From: Breviolum minutum Mf 1.05b.01
Taxonomy: Eukaryota > Sar > Dinophyceae > Suessiales > Symbiodiniaceae
Assembly (NCBI GenBank): GCA_000507305.1
Contig: DF240783.1
Span: forward strand, 37,485-101,484
Reading direction: 5' to 3'
Length of the DNA stretch: 64,000 nt
Below, piece after piece: positions 1-13,800 of the stretch (within the stretch, counting starts at the first letter, position 1; each line of letters opens with the position of its first letter). Below the pieces are notes generated by a model. The model ran no database searches. It had not been told where the DNA came from and saw nothing but the letters and a program-made list of their open reading frames with translations. Made by a program: the position numbers and the translations under genes.

Positions 1-501
1 CTGTTGGTTTTCTGGTGCGTAGGTAAACGGTAAAGGTAGGATTTCTGTTGGGTCTTAGGCGCTGCCGGCCTCGGTCTTTTGAAATGTAGTTGCAGTCGGC
101 AAACAAGCCTTTGATGAAAAAGAGACCTGCAGAAGGATTTGGTTTGATTTGAGCAGTGAAAACCAAAGCATGCTATAGTTGTTTGGGTGAGTCTTGGTTC
201 TATTGTGGAATATACCTCCGTAATAGTATATGGGGATGATGAAAGTTGCCCATTGGAATTGCTGGAAATAAAAACCAAGCCGAATGATGAAATGTGTTCG
301 AATTCGAGGGCTCATGTGTTGGATGTTTGAGGATGGTGGCATCTTCGGCGCAACATATGAACTAGTAACTACAAGATGTGGTGCAGTTGGAAACCAGGAA
401 CCCTATTTGAGGGCGAATGGACATTTACCGGAAGACTCTAACAGTAAGATCACTAAGATCATTTGATGATCTTTGCAAAAGATGTCTTTGTTTGAGTGGA
501 G

Positions 502-642
502 ATCCTGTTGGTATGTCTCTTTCTCTTTGGGCTTGGGGATAATGATAGAAATGACGATGGTGGCGGAGAACAAAAAAAACGCTGTGGAAGGTTGGCTGAT
601 GAAGTGTGCATCAACTGTGAGATGTGCTTGCTGCAACATCAG
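502..642 (+). CDS. candidate exon, hydrophobic then acidic and Cys-rich
   Basis: Open stretch of 47 codons between an AG and a CAG/GTTGGT donor. It starts with a hydrophobic run (ILLVCLFLFGLG), then an acidic DN-rich part, then a short Cys cluster (CINCEMC). A second reading frame through the same bases is also open and has a different Cys cluster, so the frame is not settled. It could be an upstream exon of the + strand gene that is clear from about 10 kb on, but no phase-consistent path to that gene was built. Confidence 0.22.
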
Positions 643-1050
643 GTTGGTACGCAACGAAAACTCGAAGATTGTCAACTAGCATGTTTCGGTGCATTAACAT
701 GTTTTCGTTAAAATCGACATCCTGCGTTAAGTGCAAAGAACCGAATACACAACTGGCCTGCTGAGGTTTGTATAAATGTGTTCTTTTTGTTGTGCTGTTA
801 GGAGTTGATGCAGATGTCCAGTCTGTTTTTTTTTGTCGAAGTATTTTTTATGCTCGTGGTGTCATGCACCTATAACAAGTAGATGCGTTGACATCCCAAA
901 TATTCCCAAATGATATTTAGATGGATGTGGTCATTTCAGGGCTTTCCTATCAACTGCAACTGTTGAAAGCATCAAGCACCAATAAAACTTCAAGACGACT
1001 CAATCCTCTAATTGATGTTTGTTGTGTGCTGTTTGCTCGTGCCTACCTAG

Positions 1051-1109
1051 GGCCCACAGATGAGAAACACCAACATGCGTTTCTTGGAGCGTCAGGTGCA
1101 GGACAAGTG
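1051..1109 (+). CDS. candidate short exon
   Basis: Fifty-nine bases bounded by CTACCTAG/G and GTG/GTATGT, both good sites by the rules seen elsewhere in the window. Two frames are open, so the peptide is not certain. No family is recognised. Confidence 0.25.
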
Positions 1110-1266
1110 GTATGTGACAATTAATGGTTTGTTGCTGAAAATAGGTCAATTCACTAAGTCCGCGTTTTCAGGAAAACACATCGAATCTTAAAAAATGTGA
1201 TTCCATTTCTCAGCCAATGGTATAGCCCTGATATATTAGCTAATGGTTGATTTGAATTGGACCTCT

Positions 1267-1363
1267 GGAACATACTCCAGACCCTCAACCACCTGTCTAT
1301 GAAGGAAATCCTTTCATATGTGTAGTTTTGGGTACCTGGGGTTGAGGGTCTGGGGTATGTTCC
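1267..1363. repeat. foldback element with 24-bp arms
   Basis: Arms at 1267-1290 and 1340-1363 are inverted copies matching at 23 of 24 positions around a 49-base loop. Small non-coding foldback (MITE-like) element. No other copy of this arm was noticed in the window. Confidence 0.75.
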
Positions 1364-2000
1364 GGGGTTATGTTGGAGCTTTCTTAGAAAGGTTTGTGCT
1401 ATCCTAAGTGGCAATCACATTAGAGGTCCAACTTGGATCCTTTTACCACTTGAACATTGGTTTGCAAATGTGTGTCTTTTGAAAACTTTTGCAAATCACT
1501 TGAAACATCTTGAAACCAATATCATATTGTTATATATACACAGCATACAGGTTTTCAATATGCGTGTTGAACGCATTCGAAAAAGTGACAACCCTTTCTT
1601 TTGTCAGGTTTACATACGTACATCTAAAAGGAGAGTTTGGGAGGAGATATAGAGATATGAGATGACGAAGCCACTCTATTAAGCATTTTCCATTGCCAGT
1701 GGATATGTTTCCGAATGCTTTGTTTTCATATAGTTTATACAACTCATGCACGTTTTGTTCATGAAACTCTGTAATGAAATGTTCAAGTATGGTACTCAAT
1801 AGTCATATGAGGTTTCAGCAGAACAATGTTTTTTTCTTTGCAAGAGAGTCACATTCCACAAAGGTGGTTGGGAAGATGCATGTCCTTTCCAGACTGGGAT
1901 ATGACAAGATGTGTTAGTTTTTTGGATTGTATCTATTTGACTTCAATAGATTTTACATAACAAAATCTTATATTTCAATGTTTGATTCGTTGTTCCCCAT

Positions 2001-2086
2001 AGGATCCATGGGACTGGCATATTTACCTACATTTACCAGAAATATCAACCATCTATGTAGGTAGATATACCAGTCCCATGGATCCT
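2001..2086. repeat. foldback element, BamHI-arm family, best copy
   Basis: Arms at 2001-2032 and 2055-2086 match at 30 of 32 positions when inverted. Both outer ends carry GGATCCATGG and the inner parts read like ATTTACCTACAT. Diverged relatives lie at about 9157-9245, 13627-13715, 27326-27425 and 30951-31041, so this is a dispersed family of non-autonomous elements. Confidence 0.8.
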
Positions 2087-2427
2087 TTTTGGGTTCTGGT
2101 ATTGTTTTTTGTTGGACCTTTTTTCTCAGGTGCCAAAAACTCCGATCTCCTGGTGTTTTAAGGTCATGCGGTACTGGGAAGCACTGATGGCTTCAAACGT
2201 GGCTTAAGCAGCTCCTTCTGCACACGGGGGGGGACCGTCGTAGGATTAGTGGTGGATTTTTTTTTGACTCCGGCCCCGGGAGGTGGTTTTCTTAATTGGG
2301 GGAATCCGGAATATAAAAAATCTTAGTGGTGATCTTATAGAAGAGATGGTGAGATATTGAGGAGGGCCTACATTAGTGTTATTCGTACCCTTACTAGATA
2401 CGGCAATGTATGTGCATATTTATTATT

Positions 2428-2458
<31 letters not shown>

Positions 2459-2663
2459 ATTTAAATAAACAAAAATATGTATATGATCTGTATATGTGTG
2501 TGTGTGCTCATGTTTATCGTTTGGAAGGATTGAATGATTTGGTGATTTCGTGATGCCATGTCCCTAGTCAATCAACCGTAGAGAGGCGGATGGGCCAAGG
2601 CCACACACAAATACCTGTAATTTATGCATCCATAATTTGGAAGAAACATGAAGAAACACAGGT

Positions 2664-2771
2664 ACACCCCCGAAGTTGAACAGCTACAACCTGAAAATGA
2701 TGGTTTGGAAGATGATTTTCCTTTTCCAAGGGGTGTATTCTCAGGTTCCATGTTAATCTTGTGGGGTGTAA
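2664..2771. repeat. foldback element, TACACCCCC family
   Basis: Ends TACACCCCCGAAG and its imperfect complement near 2755-2771. The interior has the conserved GATGGTTTGGAAGATGATTT core shared with copies at about 16431-16535, 58637-58745 and partial copies near 4265-4410, 13975-14047, 18400-18470, 29530-29637 and 31149-31262. Short open frames across it are chance. Confidence 0.75.
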
Positions 2772-3797
2772 CCATTATCCTCATGTACATGCACACTTGC
2801 CGCTATGCAGGTCAAGAATACGCGTGCATGCGAGTGAAGGCTATACATAGGCTATACTGCAAGAGTCTTTTTCCATATTTGGTCCTATAGGATGGTACTT
2901 CTTGGACCCCAATGTACCTGCCAAGAGAACGAACAGGCTTGTTTTTTGGGTTCCTCAAAACCAATGCGCCCATTTCCTGGAAAAAACACACAGATGAGCT
3001 TGTGTGCATGATGACTTGCAATATTTTATGTTTCAAACACTGATGGCCTTGGCAGTTCATTGGTTCATGCCCAGTGCACCCACCAACCCCAGGCTTTATT
3101 AAGGTGAAACCAATGGTTTGGTTGACGAGTCATCATCATCTTCAATCAAACCTACCGATCCTTAAGGCCATAGTCATGGACAACCCGTGCCGGAGCAAAC
3201 GTTGAGACGCGCCTTCCGTTGGGGGTTTCTCAGACAAGACCGAGGTTTCCGCATTGGTGAATTTATTGAGTTTGGATGAGGAAGCTTTTTAAAACATGGT
3301 TACCTAAGATCTCTAAGTATATAATTTTCATATAATTCTGGAAAATGGATGAAATGTACCTTTGCACGATATATTCAGTACTGTATAGCTTCATCGTGAA
3401 GAAAGGGTGATTTTGGAGAGTAGTCTCGGGCAGATTCTTCCAGCAGGAAGTCTCCACTAGAAGCGATTAGGTTTGGATGAAACATAACGACCTCAGACAA
3501 GTTAAGTTTCAAATAGTTTCAATATCTATTCGATTTTAAAATTTGATACATCTCTTTCTCAATCTGTACATATTGTTTAGATTTTTTTCTGATGGAGACA
3601 TCGGATATCTGAAACCTTCCCAAAACAAGGATCATTTTACCACTGATGAATGTTGATGTTAGTGGTTGACACTACTCTGATATCCCCAGATCTTTGTCAA
3701 ACCTGCTGTAAAAAAAAAAAGGTACAAACATTTTCCAAGGGATATACACAACACATCCAGCAGGTTAAATCAACCTCACCTTTGTGAAATTTCCCAG

Positions 3798-3842
3798 GTG
3801 AAATTGATGCTGATCAAGATGGTTTGGACGGGGTGCCCATCT
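3798..3842 (+). CDS. candidate micro-exon with EF-hand-like loop
   Basis: After TTTCCCAG/G the frame reads EIDADQDGLDG, which resembles the first half of an EF-hand calcium loop (D-x-D-x-D-G). The donor at the far end is only GG/GTGCCC. A single short motif is weak evidence and the piece could not be linked to a gene. Confidence 0.15.
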
Positions 3843-4264
3843 AGGAGATGCGTTTGATGCGGAAAATTCAGGACTCCAGATACACCATGTACTAATCTAT
3901 TCACCTCCATTTGGCTTGTTGTTTTAGGGGAGTTGATGTAGGCCCCCTACCTAGGATATATACACCATATATTGAACGTATTAGGGAACGATCTATCTAT
4001 CATATCAATATCATATCAATTTTTCCAGATATAAATATATATATATATGTATGTATTTTTTGATACACTGCATATGTACTTACATATTTTTGATATACAC
4101 ATGATGCACATGTTTTGTATCCCCGATACCTTCCACGTTTTTTCTTCGCTCAGATCAGCATCCGGGAGTTGACCCGTGCCTTACGTCGCTGTGGCGCCTC
4201 GGCGTTTAAACCCTCTCCGGGTGGGACCTGCTGATAGGTTTGCTGATAGGTTTTGATAGGTTTT

Positions 4265-4410
4265 TAGTATATACACCTGGAAATGTAGGTTTTTTCAACA
4301 GCATGTTTGATATGTTTGCCTCTGAAAATAGGCTGAAACCAAAAAAGAGATGGATGATCGTCTTCCAACCATCATTTTTCAGGGACTATGTGAAATTTTC
4401 GGGGGGTGTG
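4265..4410. repeat. diverged copy of TACACCCCC-family foldback
   Basis: Contains the family core (CTTCCAACCATCATTTTTCAG) and a terminal GGGGGGTGTGG near 4403, opposed to ATACACCTGGAAATG near 4270. Arms are weaker than in the copies at 2664 and 58637. Confidence 0.5.
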
Positions 4411-4834
4411 GATAGTCTTGTTAGAATCAAAAAGAAAGATTTGCATGTTTTGTTTCCGATTTTTGCTCACAAAAAGCTTGGGGATTTTTTGTTTGTAAGT
4501 TCTAAACATCGTTTTTTTTGTTGTTGGATGGTGCAGTAGATGAAAAAAGGTTTTTTCAGGCGCAAAAAAGGAGAATCAAATGGGAAGTTGTTGAGTTGAG
4601 ACCTCTCCAGTAATGGCAGTGAAGTGATATACTACGTACAAATCAATAACGATATGCTGACCAACACATGTCATGAGTGATGACTCACAAATATCATCAA
4701 ATATCAAAGGTTCGTACATCATCATTTCACCGCGATTTTCAATATTTACTGTACTTGGATGTAGCAATGTAGCTGCCATGTTTAATTCATATTCGTGGAT
4801 TTGTTTCTGCATCTCTATCAATGGTTTTTTTCAG

Positions 4835-7800
4835 TTCTATCCTCCACACTGGCATCGTTCGGATTGGAGGCATCATCATGCCGGCAATATCGTTGTCATT
4901 GTCACCCAGACCTGCAGGGCACAACAGTAGGTCCTATACATGAAACATGGTGCAAAACCCGTGGACATATTTATCCTTCAGTGGTAAGATAATTTAAAGA
5001 TAAAGTTTCATGAGGGGTGAAACTTTCACTTTTTGTGCTGGCATCTTGTCATAATATCCATTTCAGTCCCAGAGAACATTGGCTTGGGGCTTCTTCATAT
5101 TGGGTGAATTCGTGTAAAGGTTGGACGTCCTTCTAGTCACAAAATGTCACAAAGATATTGGAGCTCTATTTGCGGGGCAAAAAAGAAGGGTGAAGGAACA
5201 TGCAGTGGACTTTTTTTGAAGTAGCCGCCCTTGTTGCAGTATGTTCCACCCTGAAAAAAGGCTTGAACTCGTCTAAACCTTTTGATTGGTGGATTGACAG
5301 CGGCATTTCAGCTGATATTCAATCATAATCAAATTGTACTATCACATTCATCATCCGGAAACCCGTGCATTTGCAGTGCCAAGATGATGTCATCATTGCT
5401 GATAGAAAGTCGATTAGCCAGACAAAGATGTACCGTTCAATTGTTGTTTTATCAGGTATAATTTCGGTATAATGTATTTATATGTATTCTTTTCCTCGGT
5501 TCATATTTCACCCTTTCTTCGGCAGCAATAACTCGCTGCTGTATGTTTGGGCAAACCCATCGGACACCCTAAACTGGTTACCTGGTTGTCAACCAGAAAC
5601 TGCGGGGTCATTCCGATGTCACCCTAGGTGTTGATGCATCCAAGAAAACGGTGGAACGAGTCCCGGCAGCATTGCGTCATTATGACCCGTGAAGGACTGG
5701 AGCTTCAGAAATGCCGATGGCAGTGACCACAAGGAACACCAATTGTCCGAGCAAAGTGAAAGGGTTTTTGTGCATGCATAGGGGCAGAATGCATGCATTC
5801 AATCATTCATGTTTGACAGATTGCATGATTTACATCTCACGATATTGATCAGTATATGAGCAGCATGACGCGGCATTAGATTGCATGACCTGGCATTACA
5901 TGTATAAAGGTATCATTGTATTCTTTTATGTGCAGACTTGTTTTTTACAAATTTTCTTTTCTTGCACCCGTCCCACCGGTCATTCATCGTTCATGCTTTG
6001 GTGTGAGAATCCATGATTCAAATTGATGACCGGCATTCAGGAACTAAATCTATCCTCGTCGTGATGTTTTATGGAACTTTTGTGGGGCAACATTGAGGAA
6101 TGATACTCCCTAAATCTTACACTACCACAGCATCAGAAAGGGCGAACTTGCCATGTTAAGGGAACCAATTTGTTGATGGAAAGGTTTTCCTTTCACCTGG
6201 TGATTTTTAGGAAGAAACATCCTTTTCTATTTTTTTTTGAGCTGAGGAATTCTGCAAGATTGTGGTTATGATGTTGCAGGCCCATCTTTTGGAGATCAAA
6301 AACGGATTTTAATGTTTGAGGATCGGCTTGAACTAACCTCCACGGAAGGAACATATCCCCTCCCAAGGCACTTTTGTAGGTAGTTCTGTCCAAACTCCGA
6401 ATCTGTTTCAGGATGTATATAGTGTTTTTCGTTTGAAAGACTTGTGTAAAAATGGATGCCTTCGGATTTGATCGAAACGATATACATGAAATAGATGGAA
6501 AAAGATGTTTTGACGTTGGACATGTTCTGTTTTTTGTTCCTAAAGGTTGGCTGTTACCTTTGGGAATTTCAATCCTCACAGGTGGTTTTCCGGCTTGCAA
6601 CATTGTGAGTTTTGTTGGAGGACTTGTTTTTTTTTAGCATGATATCCGATAGGCAACTGGAAATTTGAGGCTCCAAGAATTTTCGAAGCTTTTTCATTGT
6701 TTATAGATATTCTAGCCAGTGGCATGTTGTTACCCTTTAGTCAAAACCAGGAATTTTTAGGGAAGACGCTCTTGAATGAATAACAAACTGAACTGCATAA
6801 AGATATGGAGAGGCCCAATCCAAAATGGCCGGGGAAACTCCACAACAAAGAAACACCTTTGGGGTGAACTCCTAGCTATGTACAGCATGTGAGTATATCA
6901 TCATTTAGATTTATTTTAGAAGTACTTCCCCCCCGAAAGCTTATAACATATAGCCTTTCAAAGTCAGTGTTAACTTGCGATGTTTTTTATTTCCTTTTGA
7001 AATGGTCCCTTTTTAAAGGACAAATGTACAAATTCATTCATTTTCAACGGCCCAAAATTCCGTATCCTCTATTTTCGTTTGGGGTTTTGACGTTTGGCAA
7101 CCGCAGGTCAACTTTCTGCTGAACAATTCATTCGCTTCTTCAGGCGACGTGTATGAGATGACGGGCGGATACGGGTGACACTACTCTCCATGAATTTCCT
7201 TGTTTTTTTCCCAGGATTTGAGGGGTATCTTCTATGTAATGTATCAAATTGTGTGTCATTGGCGAGTAAATGATGTTTTGGATGGCATATCCAGGGGTCT
7301 CATACCTGTCATGTTCTCTGTCATCACTATAGGTGGTTATGCAGTGAGATGTTAGGCCATGATACCTCATGATACCTTATAAGGAACAATAAGTAAATCA
7401 CAGAGCTTGGCAATGCTAGGCTCAGTGTCTCTAATAGCTGCCCCCCCTCACCACATTACCTTCAACCTGTACAGAACTGTTGTTTTGGTCGAGTCGGACA
7501 TCCTGCGACTTGTTCAGGGCAACGGAGAGGTTGGTGTGGTCGGTGGATGATGAGTATAATCCAGCCTGAAGCTCAACCATCGAGAGATGTGGCCATTTGC
7601 ATGTGTCCATTGATTTGTCACAAACTCAGGGACCAGAATAATTGAGATACATTTGATACACACCTGCGACCCACGGTGGAAACCAAGTATCGTTTTCTAC
7701 CAAATTTATAGCAAAGGCATGCAGATGACATAGTATAAATCGGGTGATTCAAGTCCAACATAATCCAACATTAAGGGCTTGTTGGAGCAGATGACAAGCA

Positions 7801-10800
7801 TGCACGGTGTAGCCTTTTTGCTAAATTCCCTTGGCATCAGCCACGGGGTTGAACACAGGTAGAAACGCTGGAAGGCATTTTACATCAGAGGTGGAAAGAT
7901 AGAGAAAGCAGAAGAAGAACCTTGAAACAAATCAACTTGCAAAAATTAAAATAAATCTGCCATGCAGCGGCAGTGACTTGACTTTTCGCTTCTTGATTGT
8001 CTCCACGTGGATTAAGTCTCCTCATCATATGGGGTGTATTTGATGAGTATTTGATATACTTGATGATACTGGATCAAATTCCTCCGTCCACTGGGTCCAC
8101 TCTTGTTGTTTCACAGCGATGCGATCACATCCTGAGGTGGATTCCTGTTGCACCCATTGTGGTAGGTCACCGAAGTTAAGGGTGGGGGAAAAGGTGGAAA
8201 GTGGATCCACAAGAAGAATGGAGCAAACAAATCCCAATGGGAAAAATCCCAGAAAACTAACGAATGACATGGGACAATGACTGCGACTTTGCGACAGGTT
8301 TGTGCTTTTCCTGTTGCTCATCGGTGTGTTGGTACTGTACCTTTGTTGGCGTGATAAGGGTGGCAGGATGAGGACAAAGCCCAAACAAAATCAAATTAAA
8401 GACTAGCTGGGATTCTACCAGAAGATGGCTCAGTTGACTTTGTACTCTTAGCCTTTCACTGGTTGATTCTTTAGAAACCCTAGCAGGTTGAAGGTTGGAA
8501 GATCACACTTGGTGTGACTCAACTTTTGTACTGGGCATTCGGTGACTTTTGGTGCAAATGGGATGCAATTCCCCATTATTTTGTTTTCATATGAGAGGCT
8601 AGAGATTTTTTGATGGTTGGTGATAGTATTAAAAACACTTTGTTATGCAAGATATATCTTACTTCAATCGTATATTTGTAACTCCTCCTACTACCAATCC
8701 ATCAAATCAGGGGCTTTTTGTGCAACTTCAGTCCAAAAAGGTTGGAACGGTTGGAAGGGAGCGATTTGTAGCAAGGTATAGCAAAATTCCCACGCAAAAA
8801 TGGAAGCCAAGACGTCAGATAGCGGGATCATGTGAAGATGGTCATGTTGAGTAACAAGTGACAAAAGCCTGCCAGGTATTCATATGGGTCCTATTCTCCT
8901 TCTTATTATACCCTTATGATTTTCATTGTCATCTCGTCATTAGTCTGAGACCTTCATATTCTTGCATTATTAGGCAAGTTTGAATATTTGTATATATACA
9001 GTATGTAGATATATGTAGAACACGGTCGTTGGATGAAATGACCAGCGTTTTTTAACCGCAAAACCATAGGTCCGACCACACCCGACGTCGCGCTGAGTGG
9101 AAGAATTGTAGTTTACCCATGATTTGCTTAATAGTTTCGTCATGATCCCATCGGATCCGCCCGTAATCATATTTTTATATTTACCTACACTTACCATGAA
9201 CATTAACCAAAATGTATAGGTAAATATATCTAGCATACATGGATCCTATATGGTAATGTGAGTTTTATTGATGTTTGTTTCAGACTGACTGACATAGCCT
9301 TTTTCTCCAAGTTGTTCTCGGCTAAGTTGCATCATGTTGCACCACCTGTATGACTTCACTGAGCAGTCAGATGAGGTCTATCATCCTCTTGCGTATTGAG
9401 ACGGGAACAGAGCTCTTTGTGTGCGCCCGATTGGGGCCGTGTTTTCGGGTGACATGTGTTTCACATGCAATTTTTGTTGCGAGGAGCCCGGAAAGGGATC
9501 CTTAGGGGAATACGATATCACAACGTTAAATTCACTGGCAATTGTATTGAGTAAATGAAAGGGAAATGATTCCCAATGATTAGCCGGAATAGATCTATAT
9601 ATGTTATATAGTTTCGTTTCAGTTTCAAACTTGCCCGAACTGTGCCGGATGCCAGCAACGACAAAGAACCATTAAGCAATTGTGAATTTGGGAGGTCCTA
9701 ATTTGGGGTCAAAATTCGTTGCAAAAATGGCCGAATGATTGGAGGTAATACCAACTTTACATTGGCAACTTGATGTTTTTTTCCGGTTTATGCCAGCAAT
9801 TCTGTTCTGGTCAAACAAAATCGCGACCTCACACGACCGATTTTCCTCCAAAAGGTAGCTGAGGTTTCAGGAAATCTCATTATTTCAACAAAATCATCTA
9901 GGTTGGTGAAATATTATAATTTGGTTAATTAGATGATTCACCATAATTCACCATTACAAGTGTTTTTAAAGTTCTTTCGGTTGGATTCCAGCTCGCACAT
10001 TTAGCTTGGTGAATTTCTTCTGTGTTTAGATTTTTCTTTCCGGACCATTCACCCAGATTCGTTGGGTGAAAGCCTTGTTTGCTGAAGCGATCGATGAATA
10101 ATATCGTATTGTTACACTATTCATGCTTCATGTATTATTCACGTTGAAACTGCATGGTATATATGTAGATGTGTTTGATCAACACTCAACACATCGATTT
10201 GATTGTTGGCTTCAGTTGCGAACACCAAGTCGGGCCAGGGCTCTTCTCCTTTCATGGATCGCCGTGATGATCGCCTTCTTTACATTGATGTGGGGCTCTC
10301 AGCCAGTTCTCACTGTTCTCACTTGCATGTTTTGGTGAAAGTGATGCCTACACTGCGTAAACTACCTTAGTAAAGAAGTGGATCAATTCAGTTCGGCACA
10401 ACAAAATACAACTTAAGAAATCACACCACTTTGGCCGGGCTGCAGTAAAGCTCGGCCACTTAAATGAGTTTATATAACAGGACGAAGTAGCTACATGAAT
10501 TGTCACACCAAAAGAGTTGAATTGAAGAGCCTTTCCGAATCCATTTTGCATCTACTTTTTGGTCAACTTCTCATAGGTCAACGCAGCTACAGAATCAGAG
10601 TTTTGAAGGTCATTTCCCTTTTGTTTCTTTTGAATATCCCAGATGATTCAATGTCAACAGTTCCTGCAGTTTGAAGAAGATGTAGTCGTTGAAAAGTAAC
10701 GGTAGCATCAACTTTTAAAAGGAGGATGCAGTATGCACTTTTTGTATCTTTTGTTGCAATCACGAATCGCATCTAATGTCTTTTTTGCTCGCAGGATTCG

Positions 10801-13800
10801 TCTGGCTCGAAGATGTGACATGTTACATCCAGTTGCGTCAGTAGGGGCACATGACTGTGAATATACAGGTGCACCTGATGAATGTCCAATGCTTGAATGC
10901 TTGTGTTGTTTTGTGAGAAACATGCTCAAGATGTAAATCTATAAATGCCAAGCGATGATAGAGATCGTCGACGTAATATCTCTATACATGCATATTTATG
11001 GCATAATTTATGGTGATTTTTCTTGGTGTACTTCAAAAAATCATCACAGAGACGCTACTTTGGGTGGTTCAGCTAGCTTTCAGTTATCAAAGATTTATGA
11101 AATGGTCCGACCTGGAAGGTCCTGCCTATGCCGCATTTTTGTTGATACAATCCTTGCAAGATGAGTTTCATTGACCTTGCTTTTTTTGGTAGTTGATGTG
11201 TATTGCTGCGCGGCCATTTGTTTACTTTACAAAAAGGGGTAGAAGAGAATTCCAAGAATTCACAACAAACACGCGAGACGGGTCCGCAGCTGCTTTGAAA
11301 CACGACTTCTCATCATCTCATCGGTCAACTCTGCTTGTTTTGTAACGGGCTCGCAGCTGGAACTTGCTGCTGGCAGAGGTTAACTGTTGGTTAATCAAAT
11401 TGACATGATATTGGTATTTCAGTACATGGAAAGACAGCTTCACTGTGTGATTTGCAAACTATGGTGCTACCAAGTACAATAGGGTGGATAGATTCCTAAG
11501 ATCAAAAACGTGTAAGGAGAGAGGTTTGACATGATTTGACACGTTGTGCAATGCATTTGCTATCATCTACTTGTAATAGGGAAACATGTGCAAAGTACAC
11601 CTTCACCAAAAGCACTTTGTATTTTCTGGTGCCTTCAACCTGGCATCCCACCTTTGGCCGAAAATCTCAGGGTAACCATTGGTTCAGCCGCTCTGGCTCA
11701 GCTGCCTTGGAATGGGGTTTCAGATTTGTTGGGTGCCCTTGGCCCCAGAGCTTTGGCAATATCCCCGTGGTCTTTTGTTAGTGCCTGTTTTTTGAATGTC
11801 ATGGATCTTTTTAAGAAAACCACCCTACGAGAAATCCAAGTGCAAAAAAGAGAATTATACTTAGTAAAAGATACTATTCAAATAGTAAACATACCTACAC
11901 CCCCCCCCCCCCCCGCAAAAAAAAAATGAACAGGAACAGTAGATCTTCCAAAACCCCCAGTTTGGTCGTTCGGTCCTTCGGGAAAAAAAAAACTTCCAAA
12001 CCCATCAACTCCTGGCCATGGATCAAACACTGGATCAATCGCAGCTTCTGGACTGGTTTCTGTTGGGTGGGTATGGCAAAAATGGCGGTGATTTCCATTC
12101 AGGAGTTTGTGATCTCAACTTTTGGAGGGAAGCATATATGCATATTTAGAATTAGATATTCAATTATATTCAGATATTGTTCTTTGTAACTATATGTAGT
12201 AAGTGTGTATGTATATGTGTTCAAGAAAAAACAATGTGTCATTTTCGTAAAAGTGATTCATGTAAGATGATGCAAGGGTTTTGCACAAAGACATCATTCA
12301 AATTGGCCTTTTTAAGTCTGATTCGCATTTGCCACAGGACGTGAGGCATGATTCATTTGACATGTCGCCAAGCGTGCGAAGGCATGGCGTTCGCATGGTT
12401 GTTATCGGATGGATTTTTGAGGTATTGGTCCCGGTTGCTTATGTTTCTCCATGTTGTACAGTGTTTGTTTAAAACAGTTACCTTTTGCAGTATTCTTTGA
12501 TATTCTTTGATGTTTTAGTCGGATGACTATGTCGTGTCATCTTGGCTCGACCTCACTTGACTTCAAAATGACACCAGCATTTCTTTGCTTGTATATAGTG
12601 CTTGGACTCTATCTTTAAGTATCTCTTGTCAACCTGTGTGATCACGGCTCTCCTAACTACACGGTCACTACCCCATCAATGCAGGTGCTGTTATTCACCA
12701 TCCTCAAAAGTAAAGCAGGATTGGTAAACAACCCCCCTCCGCCGGTCCCCCGTGCGCTTTGGGGGGTCCCATTGCAGTAGTGTAGCAATCTATGCAGAAG
12801 AGATCCTTGAATCTCCTACAGTACCGGAGGGAAGACCAGGAGCCGGCGTGGGCCCCCACCCACAATGGGCAGCGATTTGGAGCTATCCCAAGTTTGAAAC
12901 GTCATCATTATCAATAGATATTGTTTAGTTAAACAATTAAGCCTCCACATGTTGGATTCCAATCCTATCGTCGCCATCTTGTGAATATATCTTTTAATGC
13001 CTAGCAAACAAGATGACCCTGTTCACTGACATACTCCACAAATCCATACATTGATTTACAGTTCGCCCCAGTTAGCATATGTTGATTGACTTTCGCAGGG
13101 TTATAATGTAATTCGAAGCAAACAGTTGCCACACTTTTGTACCACTGTCCCACCCCTTCTTCAAGCCTTTTTCGGTGCAATGATATTGGGGTGAAATCAG
13201 ATGTTATCTAATCCCTGATCATGAAGCCTTGAGGTGGTATCTAAGATCCCATGATCCCATCCCTTCATATCCAACTCGTATCTTCCCTCAACTGGTCTCT
13301 GAAAAAGGCGTACCTTTTTCGGTGCCGCTTCGGCTTCTAGAGCGTGCTGTGCCCTTTGCAGCCGAGCGTATGATGCGTTGGACTCCGTACTGCCTCAGTC
13401 CGTGCCATGGTTCAAATGAGGGACGTTGGTAGTTGACACATGGGGGTCGCATATGTTATCATATGACATGTCACTTGGCCAAGGGGTCGGGTCTCAATGA
13501 GAGATTTTGATGTTGAAAAATCTAGGGCAATTTAATTTGATTCAAGAGCATTTTTGCAGGTCTAATTGTTTTGAAGGCGGGGAGTCAGGTTGTTCGTGCA
13601 ATGTTTGTCTATTTGGCTTACCCACAGGATCCATATATGGTATATTAGTATATTTGCCAACATTTACCATAAAAATCAACCAAATGTAGTATAAATAAAT
13701 ACCATACATGGATGCTATGGCTTTGCATGTTTGACTTACATTTGCTTTTTCATTTGTGGTGAGGAGCGGTTGCCGTGACACCATTGTGTAGCAACTAGGC

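Noticed and set aside
4141-4240. Possible tRNA or other structured RNA in a GC-rich patch
   Set aside because: No complete A and B boxes, acceptor stem or TTC loop could be built.
6581-6606. Micro-exon with AG/G and a GTGAGT donor
   Set aside because: About 25 bases; the exon pair on either side joins in phase without it, so it is not needed.
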